DNA of 64,000 bases from Lentilactobacillus senioris (GCF_026798195.1 NZ_JAPQEZ010000001.1:120900-184899), one strand, 5' to 3'. Shown: positions 44,964 to 53,605, counted from the first letter of the stretch. Numbers and translations are program-made. Notes: generated by a model not told the origin, from the sequence alone.

Positions 44964-44995
44964 AAAAGCTCATCCAGTCACTGCTGAATGAGCCT
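44964..44995 (-). terminator. Terminator of the thioredoxin operon
   Basis: GCTCATTCAGCAGTGACTGG-type stem (GCTCAT with ATGAGC) followed by TTTT on the minus strand, past the stop at 45044. Confidence 0.65.
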
Positions 44996-45043
44996 CATGG
45001 TAAAAATATATAGTTAAAATTTAAGCCGATAAAGGTAACTTAA

Positions 45044-45370
45044 TTACCCTTTAGTTGCATCACGAATAAACGCTTCAACTTCTTCTTTCGTCTTACGTGC
45101 TTTATTTACTAGCCTATCAACTTCTTTTCCATCTTCATATACGATAAAGCTAGGAATTCCTAAAACGTTAAGTTCTTCAAATAAATCTAAATTCTGATCT
45201 CTATCCACTTGAAGAAAAGTATATTCCGGAAAATCAGCTTCAATTTCTGGCATACGTGGCTTAATGAAGTTACAATCAGGACACCATTCTGCCATAAACT
45301 CAACTACATATTTTCCATTGCTGAGCCTTTGTTCTAATTCTAGTTTATTAATAACTGGTAACTTTTTCAT
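45044..45370 (-). CDS. Thioredoxin-like protein, CPDC active site
   Basis: The 108-aa thioredoxin fold has active site EWCPDC instead of CGPC and the cis-Pro loop LGIPSFIVYEDGKEVDRLV. The family reduces disulfides in the cytoplasm, and CPDC variants are common in Firmicutes. It is 18 bp behind the other thioredoxin gene. With ArsC of the thioredoxin-dependent kind in the neighbouring element it could supply reducing power. Confidence 0.88.
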   Translation of the reverse strand: MKKLPVINKLELEQRLSNGKYVVEFMAEWCPDCNFIKPRMPEIEADFPEYTFLQVDRDQNLDLFEELNVLGIPSFIVYEDGKEVDRLVNKARKTKEEVEAFIRDATKG

Positions 45371-45388
45371 GAATACCGATACTTTTCA

Positions 45389-45703
45389 TTAATTAGTATA
45401 TTGTGATAGTACTTGAGTTAATTGGTCTTTAGTACGTAACCCAACCAGTTTTTCAACAACCTTACCATCTTTTTTAACAATTAAAGTAGGAATGGACATG
45501 ATTCCAAATTTAGTTGGGATTTCTTGATTAGCATCAACATCCATCTTAGTCACCTTGACTTTGTTGCCCAACTCTTCATCTAGTTTTTCAACAATTGGTC
45601 CTTGCATTTTACATGGAGGACACCAAGCTGCCCAAAAATCAGTTAAAGTGACACCGGTACTGGTTTCTTTTTCAAAATCTTTATCAGTTAAATTTTTAAT
45701 CAT
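45389..45703 (-). CDS. Thioredoxin, CPPC active site
   Basis: The 104-aa thioredoxin has active site AAWCPPC, cis-Pro in MSIPTLIVKKDGKVV and a full-length fold. CPPC may raise the redox potential relative to CGPC. The ATG at 45703 follows GAGGAG by 7 bases. It is the first gene after the palindromic operator and so probably regulated by the ArsR-rhodanese protein. Confidence 0.9.
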   Translation of the reverse strand: MIKNLTDKDFEKETSTGVTLTDFWAAWCPPCKMQGPIVEKLDEELGNKVKVTKMDVDANQEIPTKFGIMSIPTLIVKKDGKVVEKLVGLRTKDQLTQVLSQYTN

Positions 45704-45756
45704 GTATATTCTCCTCATTAATTTTGGTTAATTATCATTCTTCAACATTCGATTAA

Positions 45757-45822
45757 ATTATCAAACCATTCAACTAATCAATTGAATGGTTTGATAATAA
45801 CACATACTTTTTATAAGTACAA
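45757..45822 (-). promoter_or_regulatory. Thioredoxin promoter with long palindrome
   Basis: On the minus strand TTGTAC (45817-45822), a 17-bp spacer and TATTAT (45794-45799) form a good promoter. A 17-bp perfect inverted repeat (ATTATCAAACCATTCAA, 45757-45773 with 45782-45798) begins at the -10 box. It is a likely operator for the ArsR-rhodanese regulator encoded upstream. Confidence 0.7.
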
Positions 45823-45845
45823 GCAAGTAAAAAATAAAACAACAA

Positions 45846-45878
45846 AAAAGACCGCTTATTTAAGTAAGGCGGTCTTAA
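45846..45878 (-). terminator. Terminator of the ArsR-rhodanese gene
   Basis: AAGACCGC...GCGGTCTT stem with T-run on the minus strand, overlapping the stop. Confidence 0.82.
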
Positions 45879-46519
45879 CTAATTGTGCTGCTGATTCTTT
45901 TCCAATCATAATAACTTGAGTTCAAACTAAATGCATTAAATCCATTTTCATTTAACAATTGAGTTGCTAAATTTGAATTTTGGCATAACCTCCCGCGACA
46001 ATACACAATTATTACTTTATTTTTAGGCAATTTAGCAAAATTATCCGTAAGACGGTCTAATGGGATATTAATTGATGTATCAATGTGTCCCGCCAAAAAT
46101 TCATCTTCTGGTCGGACATCTAAAATAAAATTATTAGTAATGTCAGCAGTTCGATCAACTACTTCCTCTAATGATAGAGTTTTAATGCCATCCTGATTAT
46201 CAGCTTCATCTTGGATATATTTCATTTCTGATAGTTCATTTTCTCCTACTGAGGTTAATAAATGCATTAGTTCAACGATTTGAGGAGATATCACACTATA
46301 AACTACATAATTTCCGTTTTTTTCGGCTTTAACTAGATGACTATCTTTTAGAACTTGCAGGTGTCGCGAAGTATTAGCAAAACTAAGACCAGTTTCCTTT
46401 GAAATACTTTCTACAGTTTTAGCTGACTGTGATAATAAATCTAGGATTTCAAGTCGCTTGTCATTACTAATTCCCTTACCAATTCTGGATAATTCTTTAT
46501 ATAATTTATTTTTGTACAC
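45875..46519 (-). CDS. ArsR-family regulator fused to a rhodanese domain
   Basis: The 214-aa protein has an N-terminal ArsR winged helix (GISNDKRLEILDLLSQ, FANTSRHLQVLKDSHLVKAE) without the usual metal Cys, and a C-terminal rhodanese domain (FILDVRPEDEFLAGHI) with active-site loop YCRGRLC (Cys174, Cys179). Such fusions probably sense reactive sulfur or arsenic through the rhodanese Cys. GTG at 46519 has a poor SD; an in-frame ATT at 46537 lies exactly 8 bases after GGAGG and may be the true start. Confidence 0.85.
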   Translation of the reverse strand: MYKNKLYKELSRIGKGISNDKRLEILDLLSQSAKTVESISKETGLSFANTSRHLQVLKDSHLVKAEKNGNYVVYSVISPQIVELMHLLTSVGENELSEMKYIQDEADNQDGIKTLSLEEVVDRTADITNNFILDVRPEDEFLAGHIDTSINIPLDRLTDNFAKLPKNKVIIVYCRGRLCQNSNLATQLLNENGFNAFSLNSSYYDWKRISSTIS

Positions 46520-46652
46520 TGTAGCTTCTTCTAAAATTTGATTATCCTCCTAACCGTGTTCAATGATTTTGTTGAATAGTTTAGGGATTGAATGTGGATA
46601 TGTCAATCTTTTACACTGAAATGAATGTAACTCTAGTTAATTATAATAATTC

Positions 46653-46680
46653 ACCTCATCACTTGTGATACGGACTTGCA
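46653..46680 (+). repeat. Left attachment site of the SCC-like element
   Basis: Bases 46653-46676 are identical to the rlmH-end site at 60811-60834 at 23 of 24 positions. The following GGACTTGC (46672-46679) is the exact inverse of GCAAGTCC at 60787-60794, giving short terminal inverted repeats inside the element ends. Confidence 0.85.
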
Positions 46681-46939
46681 TCGCTTTAGAGGTGCGTTGT
46701 AAATGCCGTTGCGTAGGCGTTTGAGGAACCTTGTCATATATGGTTAGGTACCCGTTTTCCCGTCTATTTTCTACAGAGACACCCCTCTTACATCAGATTA
46801 CCTCACACTGATAAGCGCGTCTTACTTTTATCATAACCTATTACTATTCTTTGTTCTACTTGGCTAATATCATTTTGTATCTATGTATTTGTATTACAAA
46901 AAAAATCGATCAGTTATTATTTACTGGTCGATTGCACTT
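46677..46939. other. Gene-free left end of the SCC-like element
   Basis: These 263 bp between the attachment site and ccrB hold no convincing ORF. An A/T-rich inverted repeat near 46900-46935 (AATCGATCAGT...ACTGGTCGATT) could end ccrB transcripts. Confidence 0.5.
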
Positions 46940-48586
46940 CTAGATAGTGAATAGTATTTCCTTATCTAAATGAAAAGCAGGAGCTCCCACTGAGGGGACT
47001 CCTGCTTTTTCTTGTTGAAACTTACTTATTTGATTTATCACTGAATCACTGAATCTCATATGAACATTCAGTAGTTTATGTTCCTTATCGATGGTAACTG
47101 TTTCGATGAATGTTGCATAGATCTGTTTTAGATAGTTACGGTTCTTAGAACGAGTAATTTGATACACCCATCTTAGAATATCGTTGATAGTAGCCACATC
47201 AGTTCTATTTTCCACCGCTACTATTCTCTTCCTAAAGGTTGAGATGTCATTTTCTAACTCGTTTACCTTTTGTTGCAATAAGGCCTTTCTAGAGTTTATT
47301 TGTCTTAGTAATTCTGGATCATCATCTATTGCAACATAGCGATTTATCTTCTGATTGATTCTTTCGATTTCGACTTCTTTGTTACTAATAGACTTTTGGT
47401 ATTCATTTACTCGTTTATCCATATCATCATTCATGCGATCTACAACCTTTTCAGCGATATTTGGTTGCAATAGGACATAACTAAGCTTTTCTTCTACGAT
47501 TCTTTCAGCCTTTTCAGCAGAAATAGAGTTGTAGTTACATGCTGTTTTACCAGAGTGCTTCGCTTTAGCACAACTATAATATCTAAGCTTCTTGGCTTTT
47601 CCATTACGATCTTTGTTTGTTGTACTAGTCATTACCATCGAACCACCACACTCTGGACATCGTAAAATTCCTGTCAGAATATTTTTACCATTGTAGTTCC
47701 ACTTAGGCATTTTTTCGACCATTTTTCGTCGATCCACAACTCTTTTCCATAGCTCATCACTGATAATAGCTTCATGTTTACCATCAACTAGAATCATGTT
47801 TTCAGTGTTCTTACCTCGACGTCCTTTTTTGTCCCAGTTGCGATACATCCCATAACGTACCTTTCCAACATATAAAGGATTATCGACAATTGTTTTGACA
47901 GCAGTAACAGAGAAATCATTACCAGCTTTAGTTTTATAGCCCATATCGTTCAATTGACGAGCGATATATTGGTATCCGTGACCATCAGCATACATATTGA
48001 AAATTCTAATGATGATTGGTGCCTCATCAGGATTGATAACCAACGATCTCTTACCGAATTCATCTACTCCTGGTTCATATCCAATTACTCGACCAACATT
48101 AGCATATCCTTCCTGTGCTCTTTTGCGTTCTCCTAAGTAGACGTTCTCAGCAATGTTGTCTCGTTCTAACTCACTAACGGTGCCTAATAGAGTAAAGGCA
48201 AAACGTCCTACTGGTGTATCACGACTGATACCTTCTGATAATGATACGAAGTTAACACCATTCTTATCAAAAATATCTAGCATTTCCAATAATTCACGTG
48301 TATTTCTAGCTAGACGACTATTTTTCCAAACGACTACTACATCGAACTTATGCTGTTTGGCGTCCTGTAATAATTCCTGAATAGCTGGTCGTTTACTAAT
48401 AGATTTTCCAGAAATACCTTCATCGGCGTAGACATTGACTAGTTGTCGGCCTTCTTCCTTATCACAGTATTCCTGAATTTGTTGTCTTTGTGCTGCAAGA
48501 CTATATCCTTCTGCGGCCTGTTCCATAGTTGATACACGTACATAACCTGCTACTCGCTTAGTAACTTTCTTTGTTGATAATTCCAT
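46940..48586 (-). CDS. ccrB: CcrB-like large serine recombinase
   Basis: The 548-aa protein has an N-terminal resolvase domain (GYVRVSTMEQ, nucleophile Ser19; Arg in NSRLARNTRELL), a recombinase domain (IARQLNDMGYKTKAGNDFS), a zinc ribbon (RCPECGG) and a long coiled coil. It compares well in length and order with staphylococcal CcrB (about 542 aa). With CcrA it should excise and integrate the element at the rlmH site. AGGAGG lies before the ATG, 9 bp after ccrA. Its 3' coding end contains a strong hairpin (about 46977-47007). Confidence 0.88.
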   Translation of the reverse strand: MELSTKKVTKRVAGYVRVSTMEQAAEGYSLAAQRQQIQEYCDKEEGRQLVNVYADEGISGKSISKRPAIQELLQDAKQHKFDVVVVWKNSRLARNTRELLEMLDIFDKNGVNFVSLSEGISRDTPVGRFAFTLLGTVSELERDNIAENVYLGERKRAQEGYANVGRVIGYEPGVDEFGKRSLVINPDEAPIIIRIFNMYADGHGYQYIARQLNDMGYKTKAGNDFSVTAVKTIVDNPLYVGKVRYGMYRNWDKKGRRGKNTENMILVDGKHEAIISDELWKRVVDRRKMVEKMPKWNYNGKNILTGILRCPECGGSMVMTSTTNKDRNGKAKKLRYYSCAKAKHSGKTACNYNSISAEKAERIVEEKLSYVLLQPNIAEKVVDRMNDDMDKRVNEYQKSISNKEVEIERINQKINRYVAIDDDPELLRQINSRKALLQQKVNELENDISTFRKRIVAVENRTDVATINDILRWVYQITRSKNRNYLKQIYATFIETVTIDKEHKLLNVHMRFSDSVINQISKFQQEKAGVPSVGAPAFHLDKEILFTI

Positions 48587-48595
48587 TTTTGCCTC

Positions 48596-49948
48596 CTAAC
48601 TAATTAGCTGAATGCTAATTACTTCCTTTTCTTGATTCAGTTTTACCTGTTGTACGATCAGATGAATAAACTCACTAAAAGATAAATTTTCTAGTTGTTG
48701 TAATACTTTTTGCAATTTCCAAGGCATTGATGTTGGCCGCTTTACAGCCTTATCAGTTACAACTATTTTTTTGAGTCCTTGTTTTAGTTCATCACCACTA
48801 ATAGTTCCATTTTCAAAGCGTTCATATAATTGTGCCTTAGATAATTTTCTCGTGCGAGTAGTAGCGTTTTTAGGCTGAGCAACTAATAACGGTCTGATTC
48901 TTTGAATAACTTGTTCCTGCCAGTTATCCTTCCCAATTAGCTTTGCGATACTATCTATAACTGTATTCTTGATTAGTTCAGCCTTTACCCGATACGAATG
49001 ATGATTTCCAGATGTTTGAGGAGCATTAGCTCCATTACTGCAATAATAATATTGGTACTTATTACCTTTTTTGGTGAAGGTGTTCACTCCTAAAAGGTGA
49101 CCACAAATTGGGCACTTTATTTTCTGATACAACACATCACTCTTATTACTGTGTCGACGCTTTTTGCTCTTCTTGGATATCTGTTTTTGAACTTTTTCAT
49201 ATAATGCCGAAGTGATTAGTTGTGGATACACGCCTTGTATAGCACCATAATTCGTTCTAGATATTCCAACATAATGTTCATTTTGCAACATATTAGGAAT
49301 CGTAGGTAAACTTACTGGCCAACCAAGTTGTTCAGAAAACCAATTGGCTAACTTTCTGTATCCCCACTTACCAGTCGCGTATTTCTCGAAACACTGCTGA
49401 ATGAGTGGAGCTATTTCAGAGTTAATGCTAATAGATTTGAATTCTGGATTATAGATATATCCAAACGGCACATTATTAGATAGTGGTAGGCCTAAGTTGA
49501 AACGCTTGGCAACTGACAGTTGAACATTTTCTTGAATAATAGTTCGCTGAAATTGGGCTAATGAAGCAAAAACATTAGTCTTAAGCTTAGATTCAGCCTC
49601 ATTATCACTTTCAATTGGTTCATGTAAGCTTACTAAGCTAACATCATGTAATCGGAAGAATTCATCTAATTTCATTGTATCGATTGTATTACGACACAAT
49701 CGATCTAGACGGGATACTACTACCTCTTGAATAGAGTCATCATTCTTGATGGTCTCAATTAGTTTCAGTAATTCTGGTCGTTGTGTGATGGTTTCTCCAC
49801 TAATACCAGCATCTTCGAAAAAACTAACTCTTTGGCATTTATCCAAAGCATATTCACTAATTTCATTATGTTGATTTTGTAGTGAAAAGCCATGTAGTGC
49901 CTGTCGTTTTGTTGATACCCGACAGTAGCCAAGAATAGGACTATTCAT
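48596..49948 (-). CDS. ccrA: CcrA-like serine recombinase
   Basis: The 450-aa protein (staphylococcal CcrA is about 449 aa) has a resolvase domain beginning SPILGYCRVSTKRQ (Ser12), VVVSRLDRLCRN, and a zinc-ribbon-like KCPICGH. The ATG at 49948 is chosen because it overlaps the stop of a small upstream ORF (ATGAATAG), the usual form of coupling; the longer frame from 49978 lies inside that ORF. It pairs with CcrB downstream as in SCC. Confidence 0.87.
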   Translation of the reverse strand: MNSPILGYCRVSTKRQALHGFSLQNQHNEISEYALDKCQRVSFFEDAGISGETITQRPELLKLIETIKNDDSIQEVVVSRLDRLCRNTIDTMKLDEFFRLHDVSLVSLHEPIESDNEAESKLKTNVFASLAQFQRTIIQENVQLSVAKRFNLGLPLSNNVPFGYIYNPEFKSISINSEIAPLIQQCFEKYATGKWGYRKLANWFSEQLGWPVSLPTIPNMLQNEHYVGISRTNYGAIQGVYPQLITSALYEKVQKQISKKSKKRRHSNKSDVLYQKIKCPICGHLLGVNTFTKKGNKYQYYYCSNGANAPQTSGNHHSYRVKAELIKNTVIDSIAKLIGKDNWQEQVIQRIRPLLVAQPKNATTRTRKLSKAQLYERFENGTISGDELKQGLKKIVVTDKAVKRPTSMPWKLQKVLQQLENLSFSEFIHLIVQQVKLNQEKEVISIQLIS

Positions 49949-50054
49949 TGTCATCACTCTCATTTGTCTTACTATCATTTAGAAACTTGATGATTATATT
50001 TACAATTGCTGATGAGAATTCATCAACACTAATTTCAGTATCTTTACCTTCCAT
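49941..50054 (-). CDS. 37-aa acidic ORF coupled to ccrA
   Basis: A GAGGTG SD and ATG open a 37-aa frame, starting MEGKDTEISVDEFSSAIVN and ending NESDDNE, whose stop overlaps the ccrA start. The acidic ends and hydrophobic middle (IVNIIIKFL) suggest a small helical protein. It may couple ccrA translation or be an accessory factor; no family recognised. Confidence 0.6.
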   Translation of the reverse strand: MEGKDTEISVDEFSSAIVNIIIKFLNDSKTNESDDNE

Positions 50055-50066
50055 TTAGTTCACCTC

Positions 50067-51854
50067 TTATAACTTATCCATTTGCAAATCTAATTCATTT
50101 TTTCCATTATCTGTTCTGGCAAATGGATTATCATTTTTGGTAACAACGTGACTGCTAGAGAATTTTGATTCCCCGTTTTCTGTATTATTTTCATCATAGT
50201 GAGTTCTTAGTGTATAAAATGATCCCAAATACTTACGATCTAGTCTTACTGAATAAACCGTTTCTCGTACTCCATTTATGGCCTTTCGGTTAGTTTGACG
50301 GTCATCCTCTTTTCCTATCAAATAGCCTGATTCTTTCCATAATTTGATAATAGTACTGGTATCTTGATAGCCTATATCATTTAGTATTTTGGTGAATTTT
50401 ATTTTGAAAATATCTACTTGGATGTAATCATCTTGAATTAGGTCGATTTGACCCATAATTTCCTTATTAACAAACGAAGCAGTAGCTATTGGAAACAAAG
50501 CTTGTTTGGCAATCAGATATTGAATGAAATCTGCATAAGATTCTTCTCCCACATCTTTTTGCCAACTATCAGTACTATGTTCCACAATCAATTCAAGAAT
50601 TTTGGATGTGTCAAAGTCAAAATGTAATAGTTGATTAGCTAATTCAGACGTTGTAGTAATTACAGCTAGTCGTCCAGCTAAGCGTTCTTGATATCTATTT
50701 TTGGGTAATCTTTCAGTAACTTTGATCTTTTCTTGTTCATAGATTGCTAAAATTTGTTCTTCACCGAAGTTCATTAGCTTATTAGCAAAAGTAGCTGCTT
50801 GCCACCCAAAGTTATTACTTGCAGTCTTCTTTATGATTTCAGCCTGTTCAGCATTATCAGTAAATTGAACGTTATTTAGTTCTAATAATCGAATTCTAAG
50901 ACCATCATTGTTAGCTATTTTGTCACTCAGCGGTAATTCACCGCTAGAGATAATAGTAGTTGACCAGTGCTTTGTTTCCTTAAGAGTAGCATCACGATTA
51001 GCCCGTGCTTTTTCGTTGCCATCAGTAAGTTGATAGACAAACTCAGTCAGATCAGATTTACTTTGCATAGATAACTCGTCGAAGGCTACTGGAATACCAT
51101 TATTGCCATCTAGAGAAATCATGGCAGCATTTACCGTAGTTGCCCATGTTTTCATCAACCCACCATTAGCACTTGGTGGTCCAGCAACTGAAACAGCTAG
51201 AACTTGAGCAGTTGACTTCCCAGAAGTCGACTGTCCAACGAAATGCACAAGAAGCGTAGCAATATCTGTATAACGTTTCTTGATAATTGGTAATACTGTT
51301 GCCGACATCCCTAATACCACGGCCATTTCTAATGCAGTATGTCCAAGAACTTGATCCTGAATCATACTAATCCAATTACTAAGGGAACCTTGAGGCTTAA
51401 GACGATATGCATTGAAATTATTGATACCTATCTCATTGCCATTTTGTGTTTTAGCCACGTCTGTTACAAAAGTTAGCTCATTTCCTAGTTGTTGAAACCC
51501 TACCCCTGTAACTACCCAAGTAATAGGTACCATGGCTTTTTGTTGAACCAAATAGTCCAGTATCTTCTTGCGATTATTTGTTGAAAAGGTAATACCAACA
51601 TCAACTAAGGAATCGATGTTTTGATAATTCAGGCTATCAATACTGAGTTGTAGCTTGGTATCTAGTGACTTTTCATAATACTCAAGGACTAACGATTCAC
51701 GCATATCTAGTCCCTTTAGGCGCTTAATAACAGCAACATAATTACATAGAAAGACCCATTCATTTGTCTTTGGAACAAAGTAGTAAATTCTTTTCCCATC
51801 TTCAGAGAGAAATTCACCACCAATAACTTTTTTGGTATTCGCTAACTCTTCCAT
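50067..51854 (-). CDS. Cch-like AAA+ ATPase/helicase (DUF927-type) of SCC
   Basis: The 595-aa protein has an N-terminal DUF927-like part and a P-loop ATPase with Walker A FVGQSTSGKST, a Walker B-like VAFDELSM and sensor ISSGELPLSD. Its place directly upstream of ccrA matches cch in SCC. Staphylococcal Cch proteins are MCM-like helicases thought to let excised cassettes replicate. The C-terminal third is winged-helix-like. It is transcribed with the 143-aa gene (23 bp before) and the ccr pair. Confidence 0.82.
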   Translation of the reverse strand: MEELANTKKVIGGEFLSEDGKRIYYFVPKTNEWVFLCNYVAVIKRLKGLDMRESLVLEYYEKSLDTKLQLSIDSLNYQNIDSLVDVGITFSTNNRKKILDYLVQQKAMVPITWVVTGVGFQQLGNELTFVTDVAKTQNGNEIGINNFNAYRLKPQGSLSNWISMIQDQVLGHTALEMAVVLGMSATVLPIIKKRYTDIATLLVHFVGQSTSGKSTAQVLAVSVAGPPSANGGLMKTWATTVNAAMISLDGNNGIPVAFDELSMQSKSDLTEFVYQLTDGNEKARANRDATLKETKHWSTTIISSGELPLSDKIANNDGLRIRLLELNNVQFTDNAEQAEIIKKTASNNFGWQAATFANKLMNFGEEQILAIYEQEKIKVTERLPKNRYQERLAGRLAVITTTSELANQLLHFDFDTSKILELIVEHSTDSWQKDVGEESYADFIQYLIAKQALFPIATASFVNKEIMGQIDLIQDDYIQVDIFKIKFTKILNDIGYQDTSTIIKLWKESGYLIGKEDDRQTNRKAINGVRETVYSVRLDRKYLGSFYTLRTHYDENNTENGESKFSSSHVVTKNDNPFARTDNGKNELDLQMDKL

Positions 51855-51877
51855 ACGTTAATACATCCCAATTTCTA

Positions 51878-52309
51878 CTATTTTTTAGTTTCATCTTCTT
51901 CTACGACATCATCATTGTGTCCAATTTCAACTTCAAATGTTTCATCATTCAAAGGGACAAGATCTATAACGTTTTCATAACGAATTCCAGACTTACTAAT
52001 AAGCGGTTTACATGTGACAAGCCAAAGCTTGTTCTTGAGAAACTCATAGTCCACATTGGTAAGCTGTCCACCTGCTTGTCCCACAATTGCAGATCGAATG
52101 GCCTTTAGCTGATAATTGTCGTAGGACAATGGTAAAAGTGATTCCCCTGCGTTATTGCCAGCATCGATGTATTTCAAAATTACAAATTGTTGATTATCAA
52201 TTACCTCAGTAATTTTCCATTTCTTATAGACATAAGGTAAATCTTTATATCTATTAGCACTAATATTTGTCCCTGTATTTGCATTACTGTAATCTTTTCC
52301 AAAATTCAT
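51878..52309 (-). CDS. 143-aa protein upstream of cch, possible ssDNA-binding partner
   Basis: The 143-aa protein has a KWKITEVIDNQQFVILKYID beta segment, a central helical stretch and a very acidic tail (HNDDVVEEDETKK), the latter typical of ssDNA-binding proteins. In staphylococcal SCC a small OB-fold ssDNA-binding protein is encoded just upstream of cch; by position and tail this may be its counterpart. I infer this from context only. Confidence 0.55.
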   Translation of the reverse strand: MNFGKDYSNANTGTNISANRYKDLPYVYKKWKITEVIDNQQFVILKYIDAGNNAGESLLPLSYDNYQLKAIRSAIVGQAGGQLTNVDYEFLKNKLWLVTCKPLISKSGIRYENVIDLVPLNDETFEVEIGHNDDVVEEDETKK

Positions 52310-52588
52310 TTTATCTCTCCTTGAATATTCTTATTATCATATTTGTGTACATTGTAAATAAATACATGTCTCGAGATCCTTTTGTTTACGGCTATTACCA
52401 TACATCACAGTACGAAAAAAGGAGTACCAAATATTTACAATAATTAGCACTCCTTTATTACAAAAACACGTTTTTTTCGAGTAAAAAAATGGCTCCATTG
52501 GGAAAGCCCCTGGACAAGTTGGCGAAATTCCGATTTTCGAAGCTACACAAAAATTAATATTTTAGCCTTGTTAGTATTGACGTTCCTA
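52310..52588. other. Gene-free gap before the cch operon
   Basis: The gap contains the cch operon promoter region on the minus strand and a hairpin (AAAGGAGT...ACTCCTTT, about 52419-52456). No clear iterons were seen, but as the only sizeable gap beside a replicative-type helicase it is the natural place to look for a cassette replication origin. Confidence 0.4.
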
Positions 52589-53605
52589 TTATTTGCCTAA
52601 AATAATTTCACTATATGGTTTCAAATCGTCTAAAATTTGCGAAATGTCAGATAATCCCCCAAGAATTCTATTTTCAAATTTCAAGGCTTCTACTGATAAA
52701 TCGATGTCAGTATCAATGAATTTATCTCTCTTTTTAGAATTGTTTATATTAGAAATGTATTCACGTAATTTATTTTCTGCAGACAAGACCCTACTAAAAT
52801 CTATTTCCATCTGCATTATCAGTTCACTAACACTACAAAAATTAGGTTCTAATAATTCGTTGATAATTTGAGTAAATGCATTGAAATTACTAGAAAAAGG
52901 AATTGCTGTGGCATATCTATTATATTTAAGCTCCTTTTTGAACTTTTCTAAATAGCTATAATATGCTCCCCTTGAAACTTCATACAGCTTATTTTTGGGA
53001 TACGATTTCACCTGAACATTTTTGCCATTGAAAATGAATTTTTTTAGATGACTTGGATATGGGTTCCTGGCATATTTCTTTGTCATCCTAGATGTTCTTT
53101 CATTCTCACTGTAATGATAACCATTGTTACTATTACCATCACTTAAGAAAGAATTTAATTCAATTGATATTCTTCTCCTTAGTTCTCTAATACTATCCAT
53201 TTGGTTATCAGTAACATTTACAAATTTCATATATTTGCCATTATTAGAAGCACGTTCTAATAATTTGCCGATCTCCTTACCGGGTCCTAGCTTATTCCAA
53301 TATGATGTCACGGCTATAAAAACCATGATTTCAGCATAGCTAAATTTCTTTTCATTATATGGCCCTCTTTTAGGACCTTTGCCAGTTATCCTTCTAACAA
53401 ACCCATAACTCCCACTTTTTCCTAAATCTCTTTCAATATTTCGAATAGTTTCTGAGCGCAACATAAAATCATGCACTTGTTCAATTACCATTAATCTAGT
53501 TTTAGCTGGAACTTTAGAAAAAGGAATTACATTCTTTCCCTTTCTCCATGCAATCAGTTGGAATATAACTTCTGGCTTAATTGTTATCATGTTATCTTGT
53601 CCCAA
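52589..53605 (-). CDS. Unknown 338-aa cassette protein
   Basis: The 338-aa soluble, basic protein contains VIEQVHDFMLRSETIRNIER, a Gly/Arg-rich stretch (RRITGKGPKRGPYNEKKF) and a Lys/Tyr-rich centre. The first 100 residues could bind DNA. The TTG at 53605 is 10 bases from GAGGAGG and preferred to the ATG at 53590. No family recognised. It lies between the cch operon and DUF1643. Confidence 0.6.
   Translation of the reverse strand: MGQDNMITIKPEVIFQLIAWRKGKNVIPFSKVPAKTRLMVIEQVHDFMLRSETIRNIERDLGKSGSYGFVRRITGKGPKRGPYNEKKFSYAEIMVFIAVTSYWNKLGPGKEIGKLLERASNNGKYMKFVNVTDNQMDSIRELRRRISIELNSFLSDGNSNNGYHYSENERTSRMTKKYARNPYPSHLKKFIFNGKNVQVKSYPKNKLYEVSRGAYYSYLEKFKKELKYNRYATAIPFSSNFNAFTQIINELLEPNFCSVSELIMQMEIDFSRVLSAENKLREYISNINNSKKRDKFIDTDIDLSVEALKFENRILGGLSDISQILDDLKPYSEIILGK

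Larger units (their letters stand above)
43814..46676. mobile_element. Degenerate SCC-like module (thioredoxin cargo)
   Basis: The module is bounded by attachment-like direct repeats and contains a decayed ccrB 3' end, a 259-aa unknown gene, two thioredoxin genes and an ArsR-rhodanese regulator. It has no intact recombinase. It is visibly more AT-rich than the left chromosomal flank. It is best read as the left-hand remnant of an older cassette standing in tandem with the complete one. Confidence 0.65.

Noticed and set aside
49948..49978. CcrA starting at 49978
   Set aside because: No SD; the ATG at 49948 overlaps the stop of the small upstream ORF and gives the usual CcrA length.
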